Assembly (NCBI GenBank): GCA_018907035.1
Contig: JACCIC010000215.1
Span: 1 to 64,000, forward strand
Reading direction: 5' to 3'
DNA: 64,000 nt
DNA from: Sycobia sp. Sy_11
Taxonomy: Eukaryota; Arthropoda; Insecta; Hymenoptera; Epichrysomallidae
Shown: piece after piece, positions 30,526-42,712 of the stretch
Layout of the letters: every line of letters begins with the position of its first letter
Numbering within the stretch: position 1 is the first letter of the stretch
Translations under genes and position numbers: made by a program
Notes under the pieces: model-generated
Told to the model about the DNA's origin: nothing
Seen by the model: the letters and a program-made list of their open reading frames with translations, nothing else
The model's database searches: none

Positions 30526-31353
30526 TCCCTTTTCTAGTAAAAAACTCTTTTACGAGGCAAAAGACACCTTTACCGTATGAAAGAGTCATATAATTACTAG
30601 GTCACAAGAACGGGTATTCCCGAGATCTGAAAAGGTAAGTTTTATCTCATCTAGAAAATTATAAGGAAACGTCAGCGGAATGAAAGCGATGAAATTCGAA
30701 ACGGAATCTAATTTATTCGGAGAAAATGCAGCCCTTTTCTCCGAATTAAATGATTATAATACTCCGGCAAAATTTCTACCGAAACTGCAAGTCAATAGAC
30801 AAATGACTAGTCGACCAAATAATTTATTTAATTTATGTAAGACACAATGAAGCTCGAGTCTGCTATCGAAAGCTAGTCAAACCGAACTAAATTAAAAAAC
30901 AACGTTCTTTCTTTTTACTGCAAAACAAACTTTGCGGTGAATCCCTAGAAATAAAATGCGAACTGAGTAAGTGTGCAGTGAAAAAGTCTGAAGGCGAGGA
31001 GTCGCAAGCATTATGGAGTGAAGAACAACTAATTACAAAAATAATCGAACATTTAATGTAACCTAAGAAGCAACTTTTAGAACGTATCGGAAAGATTCAG
31101 GAATATGGAAAATGGGTGCCCTTCCATATCAAAAATAAATAAATAAATAAAAAATCCAAAAACCAATTTCTTTTTCTATAATTTATTTTAATTTTTATAC
31201 CAAAAGAAGCATTTGTTAAAAGATAAAGTCAACAGTGGATCCCAGGCAGAAATGTCATACCTCCTGTGTTATATTTGTAGTCGTATATTTGTCAAGACTT
31301 TACAGTATTATATTTGAGAATTAAATTCGGTGTTGTTTATTTTATCGAGCAAA

Positions 31354-32215
31354 ATGATGGCAAGTTTTCAGCCAAATAAGCGTCATTTGCAGGAAGCGCT
31401 GCTTCTATTCGCTAATACAAAGAAAAGTGCAGCTCTGAGGCCTATCATTTGCTTTCGAAAACTTATGGGGTAGAATGTATTGGCGAATCGACATACTGCG
31501 AGTAGCTGAAACGGTTCGAATTTGCAGTTTTTGAAGTTGAAGATATGGACCACCCCGAAAAGTCGAAAAGCTTTCAAAACTATGAATTAGATGCTTTGCT
31601 GAATGAAGATCTGTGTCAGATTCAAAAATAACTTGCACCATCATTAGGCGTCACGCTTCAAGCCGTTTCTCTGCGCCTAAAAGCATTGGGATTCAATCAA
31701 AAAGTTCGAAACTAGGTGCCATACGAATTGAAGTCGAGAGACATCGAACGGCGGTTTCGCAAGTTCGAAACATTGTTGCAGCGATATAAATATGAATCAT
31801 TTTTGCATCGTATTACCACTGCTGATGAAAATTTGACTTGTTATGATAACCCTAAACAGGAAGAACCGAAGAATATGAGACCAGGCATGAATCCGTCATT
31901 TTTTATCACAATAACGCTCGGGCACTTGTTACGATTTCGGTTTATTTGCAGAATAGTCGATAGGAAATTCTGTCTCACCCGCCTGACAGTCCAGACTTTG
32001 CACCATCTAACTACCACTTGTTACTACTAATGCAAAACGCTCTTACGGGAATACGCTTGAATTAAGTATAGAGATAAGAGGAAATCAAAAATTGAATCGA
32101 TACGTTCGTAGGCTCCATGAACGAGAAATTCTTTTGGTTCGGAATTCATAAGTTGCCAGAAAGATGGGAAAAAGCCGATGATGCGTCGCAGGTGGTATTT
32201 AAAGCTTGAGAGAAA
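31354..32215 (+). pseudogene. mariner transposase fossil
   Basis: Starts MMASFQPNKRHLQEALLLF; further pieces in shifting frames are CFAE/NEDLCQIQK-like, HASSRFSAPKSIG (SLGVT..AVSLRLKALG), VPYELKSRDIERRFRKFETLLQRYK, FLHRITTADENLTCYDNPKQEEP (first catalytic region, with the usual DEKW altered to DENL), and a degraded ...PDSPDFAPSNYHLLL segment (third Asp region). The central DNARPH region is largely missing. Frameshifts and stops throughout. Confidence 0.85.
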
Positions 32216-33010
32216 CAGGAAGTTTTTTCAAACAGATGGCATAACGTTACGTCTGTGTTTCTAAAAGTTGTTCCATTGTCTAAAAAAATATGTTATATTA
32301 TCCACGATGAGCTGTAAATCTTGCAAAGGTAGTGGTAAATGCTTCCGACGTTTGGTCAGAAACTATTTAAATCTGAATTGTTTTTACGACGAAGCAGATA
32401 AATATTGCTACGTAACATTTTGTAGCTTTTGCTCCTCTTCCCGTTGAGAAGAGAATGGGAAAAGCCCCAGCGTATTTTAGTTCAATGACTGTAAATGGGC
32501 GTCCTTGAATAATTCGTTCAGCGGGGAGCGGTACCATCTGTTGAGAAACCGGTGAAACTCCATGTCTGATGCATGCAACACGACGCCGGTACACAGATGT
32601 CACTAACAGTTTGCGCGTATAATCCAAAAATTTATATTCTGAAGGCTCTTCATTAATTAAACCCTACCGTGAAAAATGACCCGATAAATCTCTTTGACGA
32701 GAAGCCGGCTAAGCAAGAATGCCCTGGCAATTGTAAACTTGTCTTGTTGAGTTGAATATCAACCAAGTTTTCATCGAAAATTACAAAGTTATAAATATTA
32801 AATAATGCTATACGTGATTCTGTTCCATTTTGATCTTCAAATTTATGCAAAAATCATACGATAACGCGTTATTCTTGTAGCTCGATGCACTGCATAAGCA
32901 GCTTTTTTATGTTATTTAACGTTGCTCTATTTATGCTTCCAATTATCGACGCTAATCAGCGATGGAGGTCTTCGATGTGTTTGTAAACAAAGCACATGTA
33001 AATTATTACA
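32216..33010. other. FIG4 intron, no element recognised
   Basis: No coding or repeat structure I can support. Confidence 0.4.
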
Positions 33011-33028
33011 GCGGTGCCTGTGTTAATC

Positions 33029-33102
33029 GGCCGAGACCGGGATTCGAACTCGGATCACCAAGTTACTAGTCCTTCGCTCTAGCGATCGAGCCATCGTAGG
33101 CC
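33029..33102 (-). tRNA. tRNA-like sequence (Thr-AGT-like), probably pseudogene or SINE head
   Basis: 74 nt on minus with a clear B box (GTTCGAATCC), a D-arm GCTC...GAGC, a T-arm CCGAG/CCCGG and an anticodon loop CTAGTAA (anticodon AGT, U33 and A37 as expected). GGCC at both ends can pair, but the rest of the acceptor stem and most of the anticodon stem (AAGGA/CTTGG) do not. No T-run terminator follows. The mispairing argues against a working tRNA; a tRNA-derived SINE or pseudogene is more likely. Confidence 0.45.
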
Positions 33103-33314
33103 TCATAAGCAGCTTTCATAGATATCTTCCAAAAAAATTCGAAGACATTAACCAATTGTAAAAGAACTATTTCTGAACCAGTATATTCTCATAAAGTTCT
33201 CATATTGACTCTACGCAGTCTTCATTAGAAATATGCGAGTCCGTCACATTATTATTCAGAACGTATTCTGAGCTACGCCGGTAACCACCAATTCATCGCT
33301 GGCTTCTCTTAAAA

Positions 33315-34115
33315 AGGTAAAATTACATAAGTTTAATGGCACTCAGCATGGCTGGCAACGTTTTAAAAGCAAATTTCAATCCCTTGTGTTAAACGATACG
33401 GCGATTTCTACTATTATTAAATTTCAGCACCTGCTCAATGCATTAGAAAGTGAAGAAGCTTCAAAACTAGAGAGTTTTGATTTGTTGTATGAGAAATTTC
33501 TGTCGGCTTGGGAGGCATTATGTAGTCGCTACAATAATCCCCTATTGAGATTCTCTGCCCATTTTAATACTCTTGTGCGCTTTCTAGCATCTTCTAAGGA
33601 AACTGGTGAGCATTTAAGTAAACTATTGCATACTAGCTTGGAGAGGAAAAATGTGTTCACCTCTTTAAAACTGCTAGTTGATCATTGGTACATGATATTT
33701 ATACAATTAATTGAAAATAAATTGCCATCGTTGACAAGACTAGAGTGGACACGCTTAGGTAAACGAGATTGCTGTAATGAATTCCCAACATTTGTAGACT
33801 TTAAAAATTCTTGGAGTCTAGGATTCAAAGTCTAGATTTCGTCGAGGCCTTGGATGAGTTTCTCAGAACCGAACATGGCTACAGTGAGAAACTTCACATT
33901 AAAAATTATACAAGAGCTGATAAAAAATCTAGTTCATTTGAGAGAAATACGTTAACACACATTACAACCTTAAATTCCAAAAAAATAATGCTATGCCTTG
34001 TTCCCTTTGTCAAGGACCGTATTTTGTGAGCTATTGTAAGCAGTTCGCAGATCTTGTACCAGCCAAGAGGAAAGAAAATGCAGCACAATGTAAGCTCTGT
34101 TTCAATTGTCTAAGA
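33315..34115 (+). pseudogene. Bel-Pao gag fragment (DUF1759-like)
   Basis: KLHKFNGTQHGWQRFKSKFQSLV with ISTIIKFQHLLNALESEEASK matches the DUF1759 gag domain of Bel-Pao elements; the frame continues FLSAWEALCSRYNNPLL and ENKLPSLTRLEW (33386-33835), then in another frame FVEALDEFLRTEHG and, from 33993, the zinc-knuckle region PCSLCQGPYFVSYC with QCKLCFNCL. The pol part is absent: the sequence switches to mariner transposase at about 34116. Gag proteins package element RNA; this copy is broken by frameshifts. Confidence 0.85.
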
Positions 34116-34450
34116 AAGATTCGTAAAGAAGAAAAATGGATGTCACATGATTTGACCGAAAATGCCATTATAAATCGATATAAAATCGCATTCTTTGCTT
34201 GCCAGGCAAAACAGAAGAATATTCTGTGGCGTATTATAACTGTTGATGAAAAGTGGATCTATTATGACAATCCTAAGTGCAAAAAGTCATGGGTAGACCC
34301 AGGCCAACTGTCCACATCGACACCAAAATGGAATGTGCATCCATTTTCCATTATAAATGCCCTTTTTCCGTTAAAAAAGATCGGAAACCAAGTTCGCCTC
34401 CTAATAATTCGCACACTTTCAATAGTATAATTTTTAGAAAGTATTCTTGT
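34116..34450 (+). pseudogene. mariner transposase fragment fused to Bel-Pao gag
   Basis: In the same open frame (33993-34430) as the Bel-Pao knuckle the protein becomes EKWMSHDLTENAIINRYK, ILWRIITVDEKWIYYDNPKC (first catalytic Asp) and KSWVDPGQLSTSTPKWN, all mariner. No inverted repeats are visible at the joint. The rest of the transposase is missing or too degraded. Confidence 0.85.
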
Positions 34451-36028
34451 CCAATGATTTACATACAACCATGAGCTTGACTCCATTATACTCACATTCT
34501 ATAAGAAAAGCATTTTTTGTGTCCAACTTTGGAAAGAAGGAAGGTTGCTTATTTTTAACGGATTACTGTTCAACTAGGATTACTTTGGATTATGGATAGC
34601 TTTAAGAAGTATCGTCGGCCGGAGAGGAATCATTATTTATCGAACAACTCGTATTAGATTCATAAAAATAACGCACTATTATTCGTTACTCCGGGCCTTC
34701 CGCTCAACTATGTACTTCAGTTAGACAGATTATTTCAATTTTCAATATTGCCTAAAAATTTAATTTTTGCGCGTCTAGGGTGATTTCTGGTTAGTTCGTT
34801 ACAAGAGATTTATAGAGCATGGATTTTAATTAATGAGGATACTTAAATGTATTATGACTATTAATTTATTCGAATAGTTTTTCTATCACAATTAGTTGTC
34901 ATTACTGTCTCTTCAATTGTTTTTGAATAACAAATTGTGATATTAAAAAATATAAAAATTGTTAATTAAAAGATGAATTAAATATAATAATTTAAGCTAT
35001 AATAAGTTATTAAGTATGAATATTTATTAATTTTTTGTATTCAAGCACAATATAGTGTAATTTAGTTTATTAAATCATTAATATAACAATTCAAAATCAG
35101 TTAAATATCTTTTGCGCTAATTTTTTAAATATATTTAAAAGAAATTAAGCAGGATATTATATTATACACTGTTAAAATAATCGGAAGAAAGGTCGATTTG
35201 AATATAAAAATGTTTGGCTGTTCTCCTATAAATGAGATCTAAATGTTTTGTCTGTACGCAGTTATATTTACTTCGTATATAACATTCGTAAGCAAAAAGA
35301 CCTTGACAACGCATGAAATTTCCAGCCTAGTTGACTTAGCTATATATAGAAGATAGATTTTATAGCTTTACGATATATTCAGTTCTTATAGGTTATTGGG
35401 GTTGAAACTGCAATCAGGATCCGCAAAAGTTACCCTTTTGCTACGCATGTTGTCAAGCAATTTTGGTTATTGTCCAGGAATCCCCTTGTTAGATTTTGAA
35501 ACAACTTAATTTTATTTAGCCAAAGCAAATGTTTCTATGAACCGCAGAATAGTCTTTTTCTAATTGTAAATCAAATATGTTTGTTTATTGTCCAAAATTG
35601 GTATCCGATCTACAAATTTTCTCAATAATAGTAACTTATGCAACACCTCTTATGTTTAAACTACATCTTTCAATATAAATTTAACTATTCTTGTATCCTC
35701 GACTTTCAGAAACTATTTGAATAAGTGCAGCCTACATTATTCTTTGTAGTTACAAAGCTCTCAGAAAACATCTGCAATTTGCAAAATCATTTACAAAGGA
35801 AATTGGTACCGCACGCTGAAAATTACTCACCAACGTATTGAGGACTATGGTGAGGTTAAAATTTCCGGATCTAAGGCCTCTTCAGTCAAAGTGCTGAGGG
35901 GGGGGGGTTCAATCTTTAATTGAAATTAACTAAGAATATACGTTCATTCAACTAAATAGTTGTAATTCATAAACGTCGCCAGCTGTTTACTGTTTTGTAA
36001 GAACGCGCGAGTAGTTCATGTCACAAAA
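34451..36028. other. FIG4 intron, no element recognised
   Basis: AT-rich, no coding frames of interest. A run of nine or ten G at about 35889-35898 is the only notable feature. Confidence 0.45.
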
Positions 36029-36448
36029 ATGGAAGAAAGAAATTTAGAACAACCGTGCACGTTAAAATTTTGTGCGACAGTTGGCGAAACCTCTACAGAG
36101 AATTATGAAAACGTGCTTAAAATATATGGTAGTGATGCCCTGAGTCATAGTCAGGTGCTTCGGTGGCATGCCGATTTTAAAAAAGGCCGTGAGAGCGTCA
36201 AAGACGAACCGTGGAGAATGAGCAAGTCCAAAGTAAAAACCATGTTCACTTACATCTTTAACAGCAAAGGGGTGAATCACAAAGAGTTTGTACCACCTGA
36301 ACAAACCGTAAATCAAGTATTCTACCGTAATGTGCTCGAAAAATTACGAAAAAGACTGCTCAGAGTACATCTAGAGATGGCTAAGCCTTTGGTCCTGCAT
36401 CGTGATAATGCTTACTGTCACAGTGCGTTGATTAAATTATGTAGGTAG
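36029..36448 (+). pseudogene. mariner transposase with internal deletion and truncated 3' end
   Basis: ATG 36029 opens MEERNLEQPCTLKFCATVGE, then HSQVLRWHADFKKGRESVKD and directly KVKTMFTYIFNSKGVNHKEF, so the middle of the protein including the first catalytic Asp is missing. LHRDNAYCHSAL carries the second Asp. The frame runs open to 36448 but the C-terminus is replaced by unrelated AT-rich sequence. Same family and nearly the same deletion as at 24075-24770; the frame is kept across the deletion. Confidence 0.88.
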
Positions 36449-36755
36449 TAGCTTTGTTATAATGTGAAAATGTGCTCAAAAATATCTTCGTAAAAGTATG
36501 TTCATTTTCGTAAAATATTCTATTGACACGATGAGCATTGTACAAAAGAATTACTTTAGTTATGATAACTTTTTTTATAAAAAAAACTGTGAACAAATAT
36601 TTTGTCACTATTAGTTTGAGGCATCTGAAAATCTTGATGCGATAAACCACTCATATGATTAGCTTCTTGTTAAGCGCTTCGTAATCTTGGACTAATCTGT
36701 TTGTTCTGTATACTCTGTAAATTCCTATTATAAGATAAATTATAAAATAAATTCT

Positions 36756-36814
<59 letters not shown>

Positions 36815-37117
36815 AGCACCATTTTATATAGGAAAAATAAGATCTATAGGATATGTATAATGCATAAGAAAATGCATTTCTTAGAGATCCTTGGAAAGTA
36901 AATGTAATATGATTTGGTTCAATTCAGATGTTATTACAGTAGATATGGGATAGGTTAAGTTCTTTGTAATGCCGGACGAATATATGGAATAGCGTCTAAA
37001 GAAAAGTAGTTGTAGAAACATGGTGTCAGTGAATGCTATAAAAGAAAAAAATAGCTTAAAAAATTTAATTAATAAAATCCTTATTTTAAAGTTATATATA
37101 AAGAATTACTTTTATAG
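36449..37117. other. end of FIG4 intron with (TA)n
   Basis: Holds a (TA)n microsatellite at 36759-36809 and ends in CTTTTATAG, the acceptor used by the next exon. Confidence 0.6.
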
Positions 37118-37364
37118 ATATGGTGAAAAAATTATATATTATGGAGTTAGAAGTATTCCACATGAACGTTTTGTATGGAATTTATATTTACTCTCATCTG
37201 CTAAGCAATACTTGCATCAAGATTGGATATTATACATAATTCATGGTTTCGTCGGCCAATCTAACGTAAGTGTATTTGGAAAATCGTTATATGTTACACT
37301 CATAGCCAGAAGAAGTAATAATTATGCTGGAACAAGATTTCTAAAAAGAGGTGCAAATTTTGAT
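37118..37364 (+). CDS. FIG4: FIG4, internal exon B
   Basis: One base completes the Gly codon split with exon A, then [57 protein letters not shown]. These are strongly conserved Sac-domain segments (the [11 protein letters not shown] block precedes the catalytic part). Acceptor TTTTATAG, donor GTACGT at 37365, phase 0. Length 247 nt. Confidence 0.93.
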
Positions 37365-37444
37365 GTACGTATTTACATTTTCGATAAAATATAATGAAAT
37401 ATTGCATGCACGAAACACTTAAAAATCTAAATATTATTTTACAG

Positions 37445-37640
37445 GGCAATGTTGCTAACGAAGTAGAAACCGAACAAATAGTACATGACTCAAGTATAAG
37501 TTCATTAAATTCTGGCCGTTTTAGTTCATTTGTGCAAATGCGTGGTTCGGTACCAGGTCATTGGAGTCAAGATGTTAGTAAGATGGTTCCAAAACCGACA
37601 ATTACCATTGATTTATCGGATCCGTTTATTGAAATTGCTG
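37445..37640 (+). CDS. FIG4: FIG4, internal exon C
   Basis: Follows an 80-nt intron (acceptor ATTTTACAG). Encodes GNVANEVETEQIVHDSSISS, FVQMRGSVPGHWSQDVSKMV, KPTITIDLSDPF. The VETEQI and RGSVP..WSQD motifs are diagnostic of Sac-family phosphatases. Ends in phase 1 with donor GTACAA at 37641. Confidence 0.93.
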
Positions 37641-38597
37641 GTACAATACTAATTTACAATTCTAATGAAGCTGCTTATAAAATCAATCTTTCATGTTGAT
37701 TTCAAAGTCTTTACATCTTACATCATTGCAACTGCAGAATGGATAATTAAATTGTGGTATCTTTTAGCACATTTATGAGATCAATTAACATTCTGTGAAT
37801 GATGCATTCCTTAATATTAATTATTTACAATTCATCATTTTTTTCAATTAAAAAAAATAATAGTACCACATAGTTCCTCCCTTAGTATCTTTCTTTAAGA
37901 AATAGTTAAAAAAGGAAGCTTTAAAGAAAAAAAAATGCTTATAACTTTTAAAGACTGGAAAGTCATGTTACGGCCTCTGGTGCATTTTATTCATCTTCCA
38001 CTAGATAATGCTTTCATAACATTTTAGCAATCAATCGAGTTAAAACTCGTATTATTATTCTATAAGAATTGGCTCTTATAATGAGCCAGTAACTTTTTAA
38101 TATTCATAACTGTTTAGCTCTGATTATTGTAGATGATCGTTAAACTTTCAGCGGTAATCCAAAATTATAGCACAAGTGCAGTGATCTCAAAATATATTTG
38201 AATTCAGCTTAATAGACATTTTGGCTTCCATTTTGTAGTATATTAATTGTAACATTTTTCAAGTCTTATTAAACAGAAACATTCATTTTTTGAAAACTGT
38301 ACAGTGATGTAACCCTTAATTATATCTTGGTATTTTGTAAAGTGGAACAGTATTGGGTAAAAGAAAACAATATCGAAATTATACTCAAAAACGGAATAAA
38401 AAAATATGAAAAATAACGAAAAATAAAAAAATAATTATAAATATGCGGTTTATAATAATTCAAACAACGTATTTTATTTATAAGAAAAAGTTTATAGTTA
38501 TTTTCCTATACAAAAAACTATTTTAAAATGTCAGAAATATCTTTATGTACCTAAAAGATCTCATACCTATTAATAAAACGTTCTCATATATATTTAG

Positions 38598-38796
38598 GAG
38601 CACACTTTAATGAACTTCTAAAACGATATGGTTCACCAATTATCATATTAAATCTTGTTAAAAAACGAGAAAAAAAGAAACATGAAAGTATTCTTAGCGA
38701 AGAAATGAATATGGCAATAAAATATTTAAATCAATTCTTACCACCTGAATTTAATATCCAATACATAAGTTATGATATGGCAAGAAAAAGTAAAGG
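38598..38796 (+). CDS. FIG4: FIG4, internal exon D
   Basis: Acceptor TATATTTAG, two bases complete Gly, then [60 protein letters not shown]. Ends with donor GTGAGT at 38797, phase 2. Too short an open stretch in one frame to look gene-like alone; recognised by family match and phase. Confidence 0.92.
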
Positions 38797-38937
38797 GTGA
38801 GTTTATTAATTTCTCACAATTTATTGAATTTCAAAAAACTTTACTTTGCTTATGCATTTAAAGTAAATTAGCTTTTTCCTCTGTTGAAACAATTGAAGCA
38901 ATTTTAAATATTAAATTTCAACTTAAAATCAATAAAT

Positions 38938-39262
38938 ATTTTTAACGGTCTTACAGTCCTTATATTCATCCTCAGGACGCCAAAGGTCAATTTAAATTTA
39001 AGGTGGTGGGGGAAGTCCGCTTGTCCTTCGTTAACATACAATATTGTTTTTCGTATTTTTATTTTATTTTATTATTAATTTTATTTTTATTTTTAAGTTT
39101 TAATTTTTACTCTAATTTATTTGTAGTAGTAAGTTCAATTTCAGATTCTTCGGGGGTGACTATAAACAAGGACAGTCTAACAGTCATTATTTTAGTCAAT
39201 ATATTATATTATAAAAACTGTAAGACCTATAAAATATTTATTAATTTAATTCAAAACAATCA
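38938..39262. mobile_element. PLE subfamily-2 terminal fragments (PLE-3), opposite orientations
   Basis: 38945-38985 on minus ends in the variant ribozyme core (TTCATCCTCAGGAC on +). From about 39050 on + follows the terminal repeat with TTTCAGATTCTTCGGGGGTG, ACAAGGACAGTCTAAC and ACTGTAAGACC blocks seen in other PLE copies. Both are short; the junction again joins inverted pieces. Confidence 0.65.
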
Positions 39263-40485
39263 ACATAAGTACAATTTTTAATTTCAATTTAAAATATTTA
39301 AATATGTTAAGGCTTCTGGAATTATACTGGTAGTTTTAAAAAATTTCGTGATCTCACGATCCCAATAAGAAAGTACATCAAAATGAGGATAAATTGATTT
39401 TCTAATGTGATCTGTAAGACGTACGTTATCTTAGTAATCGCTTGGAGTTGGTTAGCCTTAAAACCTATTTTTAATCGTATCAATTATTACTATTGAACGC
39501 TAACAACCTTATAAGCTCACAGTTGTGCCTCATAATCTACTAAACTATTATAATAAAATTCATGGCCCTTTTCTGAGTTTTCTATAATTCTATAATACTG
39601 TATTCCAAAAATCTTTTGAACTAAAATATTGTCAAATATAATACGATTTCCTGCTTGCACGATGGGACAACTTATTGGAAAAAGTATATTATCTAATAAT
39701 CAGTATCTAAAAATTCCATAAAATAATATTAAAATAACACTAAGGCACAATTTAATTAGTGTGATCTTAAATATAATCTTTGCAACACTATTAGGTATAT
39801 ATTTTTGTACGCCGTAGTCAATGAAAAAAATAATATAGGATTTTCGCATCATTGATTATCAATATAATTAGGAACTTCTGAAATTAAAAAAGAATAAAGT
39901 CAATATAATAGAGCAAATTTCTGCCCACATACATTTACAATCACTTAAAATTAACCTAAAAAATGATTGTGTATCGAATATCAGCTTATTTTTGCATAAA
40001 CCAAGTTGAAAACTCATTTTAATTGTTCAAAACTAAAACATTATTATTTCAACTATAGGAATTTAACAGATTATAGAGCTATATAGTGTGATGACATTTT
40101 GAACATTGAACGATAAAGAAGCATGAGGCTAATAGTAAAGAAGTTAATTAAGCCTAAAGCTTAATTGAATTTATTATGGAAATAAAGTACGTTTTAGAAA
40201 TAATATTGTAATATCAGATGTTTGGATTATTCGACTAACGGAGTCGTGGATCACGAAGTTTTGAAATATCACGGAAAAAAATTTTTATAACAGATCAGTT
40301 AACAATAACAATGCGTTTTAATACATTCCCTTTTAAGTATATCTCGAACTCTCATATTAAATTCATATGGTTAAAGATTTGGCATACAGACAGAGGGATT
40401 ACTTGACACATGTTTATTGTTCGCATTCTTAAGTATAAAGTAATTTCAATAATTTAATTATACTTTTGTCGGCTGCTTATATACA
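39263..40485. other. FIG4 intron, no element recognised
   Basis: AT-rich with no recognisable coding or repeats. Confidence 0.45.
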
Positions 40486-41700
40486 AATTAATAAATATTT
40501 TATCATTGGTCTTACAGTCCAATCAAATCAATCTCAAACAATACGTAACAATATCAATACATATCTACATTAACATTAATACATCAATACACAAAAACAA
40601 TACAAATAAAAATTAAAATTAAAAATTATAATGACAGTCAGACTGTCCTTGTATACAGTCACCCCCGTAGACTAATCTGAAAATAAAATATTAGCTGAAA
40701 AAATTTTGTTAGTAAAATACAATCTGACTGTTCCCAACACCCTTACCTAATTGAAGATCCAGGCCAACGTTTCAAGCTCGCTTTGGCTACTCATCAGGGA
40801 CTAATCTCAACCTTATATTCTAATCTATATATACCTTATCCCCACTACCAAATTTAGTAAATTAAATCTAAATTACCCCTCTACAGAAATTGTTCAAGAC
40901 CAATCAATTTAATAAGGAATAATAAATATTGTCAAATTTACTAGACTTTAACATTAAATTCACATTATTGCGAATCCTGGAAATGCGAATACTTTCAAGA
41001 CTCTCCCTTTTATACTTATTATTAATACTATGTTCCAAAATATCCACATTCACAACATTTAAACCTCCGTGATGATTTCTTTGCTCGGGACACTATTTTT
41101 AGAATATAATATTCCATGTTTGGCACCTTAAGACATGATGTTTACTACTTCATTTGATATCTCCTTGTCAGTTAGATTCCTAAACCAATTTTTATTGTTT
41201 GCATTGTTAATCTGATAGCTTTGAAATTGTTTTTTATTTCTTAAACATTCAAATTTCCTTTTTAATGTTTCTCTATTAATATATTCTGTTTCAATAAAAT
41301 ACTTGTTCTGACCAAGAAATAATTCATGGAAAACATTTCTTTCTATGTTTTGATATAAATAATATTCAATCTTTAATAAATATCTATTTAAGGAATGAAT
41401 CTGTATATGTAAATCTCTGATGTCCAAATTAAGTAATTTATTTTTGAAAAAGAAAATATTTTTCTTTAGATCATTACAAAAACTATTATTATTAACCTGC
41501 AAAAAATATTTATCATGAAATCTATTATTAATGTGTACCGGAAATATATTTGATTTCTTGCATCTAATAAAGAATGTAAGTTTTTCTTTAAGAATTACAA
41601 CTTTTAAATTCATTTTTATTCATTTTGAACAATAATCTTTAATAATACTACCATATTTACAATAAATTTCTCTAAAATAAATCATGACATACCCCCTAAA
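40486..41700 (-). mobile_element. PLE-4, RT domain deleted
   Basis: On minus: 5' untranslated region (41700-41614), the N-terminal ORF segment from ATG 41613 (MNLKVVILKEKLTFFIRCKK ... FRNLTDKEISNEVVN) to 41128, then a direct jump near 41060 to the very end of the GIY-YIG region, a spacer, ribozyme and terminal repeat. The whole RT and most of the nuclease are missing, so only the ends could be mobilised by another copy. The N-terminal 161 codons are open, with Trp kept where the 44321 copy has a stop. Confidence 0.88.
40762..40802 (-). ncRNA. hammerhead motif (PLE-4), stem II closing pair changed
   Basis: Core CTGATGA and GAAAC present; the base before GAAAC is T instead of C (TTGAAAC), which weakens the pair closing stem II, and stem I has GGCC against AGTCC with one mismatch. 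Probably poor activity. Confidence 0.6.
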
Positions 41701-42041
41701 ATTAAGTCAAATAGACCTTTAATTTAAAATAATTTAATTGTACTTTTATCGACTGCTTATATACAAACTAATAAATATTTTTTCATTGATCTTACAGTCC
41801 AATCAAATCAATCGAAAGCAATACGTAACGATATCAATACATATCTACACTAAGATTAATACATCAATACACAAAGACAATAAAAATAAAAATTAAATTA
41901 AAAATTATAATGACAGTCAGACCGTCCTTGTTTACAGTGATCCCCGCAGACCAATCTCAAAATAAAATATAAGCCGAAAAAATCCCTGTTTGTAAAGCGC
42001 AATCTAACCGAACCCAACACCCTTACCTAATTGAAGATCCA

Positions 42042-42082
42042 GTCCAACGTTTCGAGCTCGTTGCGGCTCCTCATCAAGGACT
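42042..42082 (-). ncRNA. hammerhead motif (PLE-5), core mutated
   Basis: Minus strand reads AGTCC-TTGATGAG...CGAAAC-GTTGGACT. The first core base C is T (TTGATGA), a position needed for catalysis in known hammerheads, so it is predicted inactive; stems I and II still pair. Confidence 0.65.
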
Positions 42083-42442
42083 AAACTAACCTTGTATTCT
42101 AAACTATATATACCTTATTCCCACTACTAAATTAAGTAAATTAAATCTCAATTCCCCCCTCTACTCAAATTGTTCAAAACCAAACAATTTAATAAGGAAT
42201 AATAAATATTGTCAAATTTACTAGACTCTAACATTAAATTCACATTATTCCGATTCCTGAAAATGTGAATACTTTCAAGACTCTCCCTTTTATACTTATT
42301 ATTAATACCATGTTCCAAAATATCCACATGCACAAAATCAAATGAATATAAAAACGTGAAGCAATGCTCCTTTAAACAGGAAGTATTATGTGAGCTACGC
42401 AAACTATATTTATGTTCATAAATTCTCTTTTTTAAATATCTA

Positions 42443-42712
42443 GCGTGATTATGAGATTCAGAAACCAACGTTTCCGAATGAGTTTAAAGCGTCACCGGCG
42501 AGCCGGGAGGGGATAGTTATAGTATGTTGATCCTAAATTACCCTGTGCTCACATGAATACCGTCGTGCGGTGAAAACGCTCTAAGTTGTTTAAAACATTC
42601 TATCTCCTCGACAGCAATCGTCTAGATGACTTTAGACTATTAAAGCAGCGGTCTCGCTGATCGTCTTTCGAAAGTCACCTCACGAAAAGTTCCAATTTGA
42701 ACTTCATGCCTT
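42443..42712. other. unidentified GC-richer insertion inside PLE-5, with several hairpins
   Basis: Interrupts the GIY-YIG coding sequence and replaces about 10 bp of it. Much richer in G and C than its surroundings and without long frames. Perfect short hairpins: CCGG-CGAG-CCGG (42495-42506), ACCG-TCGTG-CGGT (42559-42571), GTCTA-N8-TAGAC (42620-42637), CAGCG-GTCT-CGCTG (42646-42659). No inverted-repeat ends or target duplication found. I do not recognise it; a fragment of a structured RNA gene is one possibility. Confidence 0.5.

Noticed and set aside
35889..35898. G-run as a quadruplex or regulatory site
   Set aside because: A single short G tract; could equally be a slippage product or sequencing artefact.
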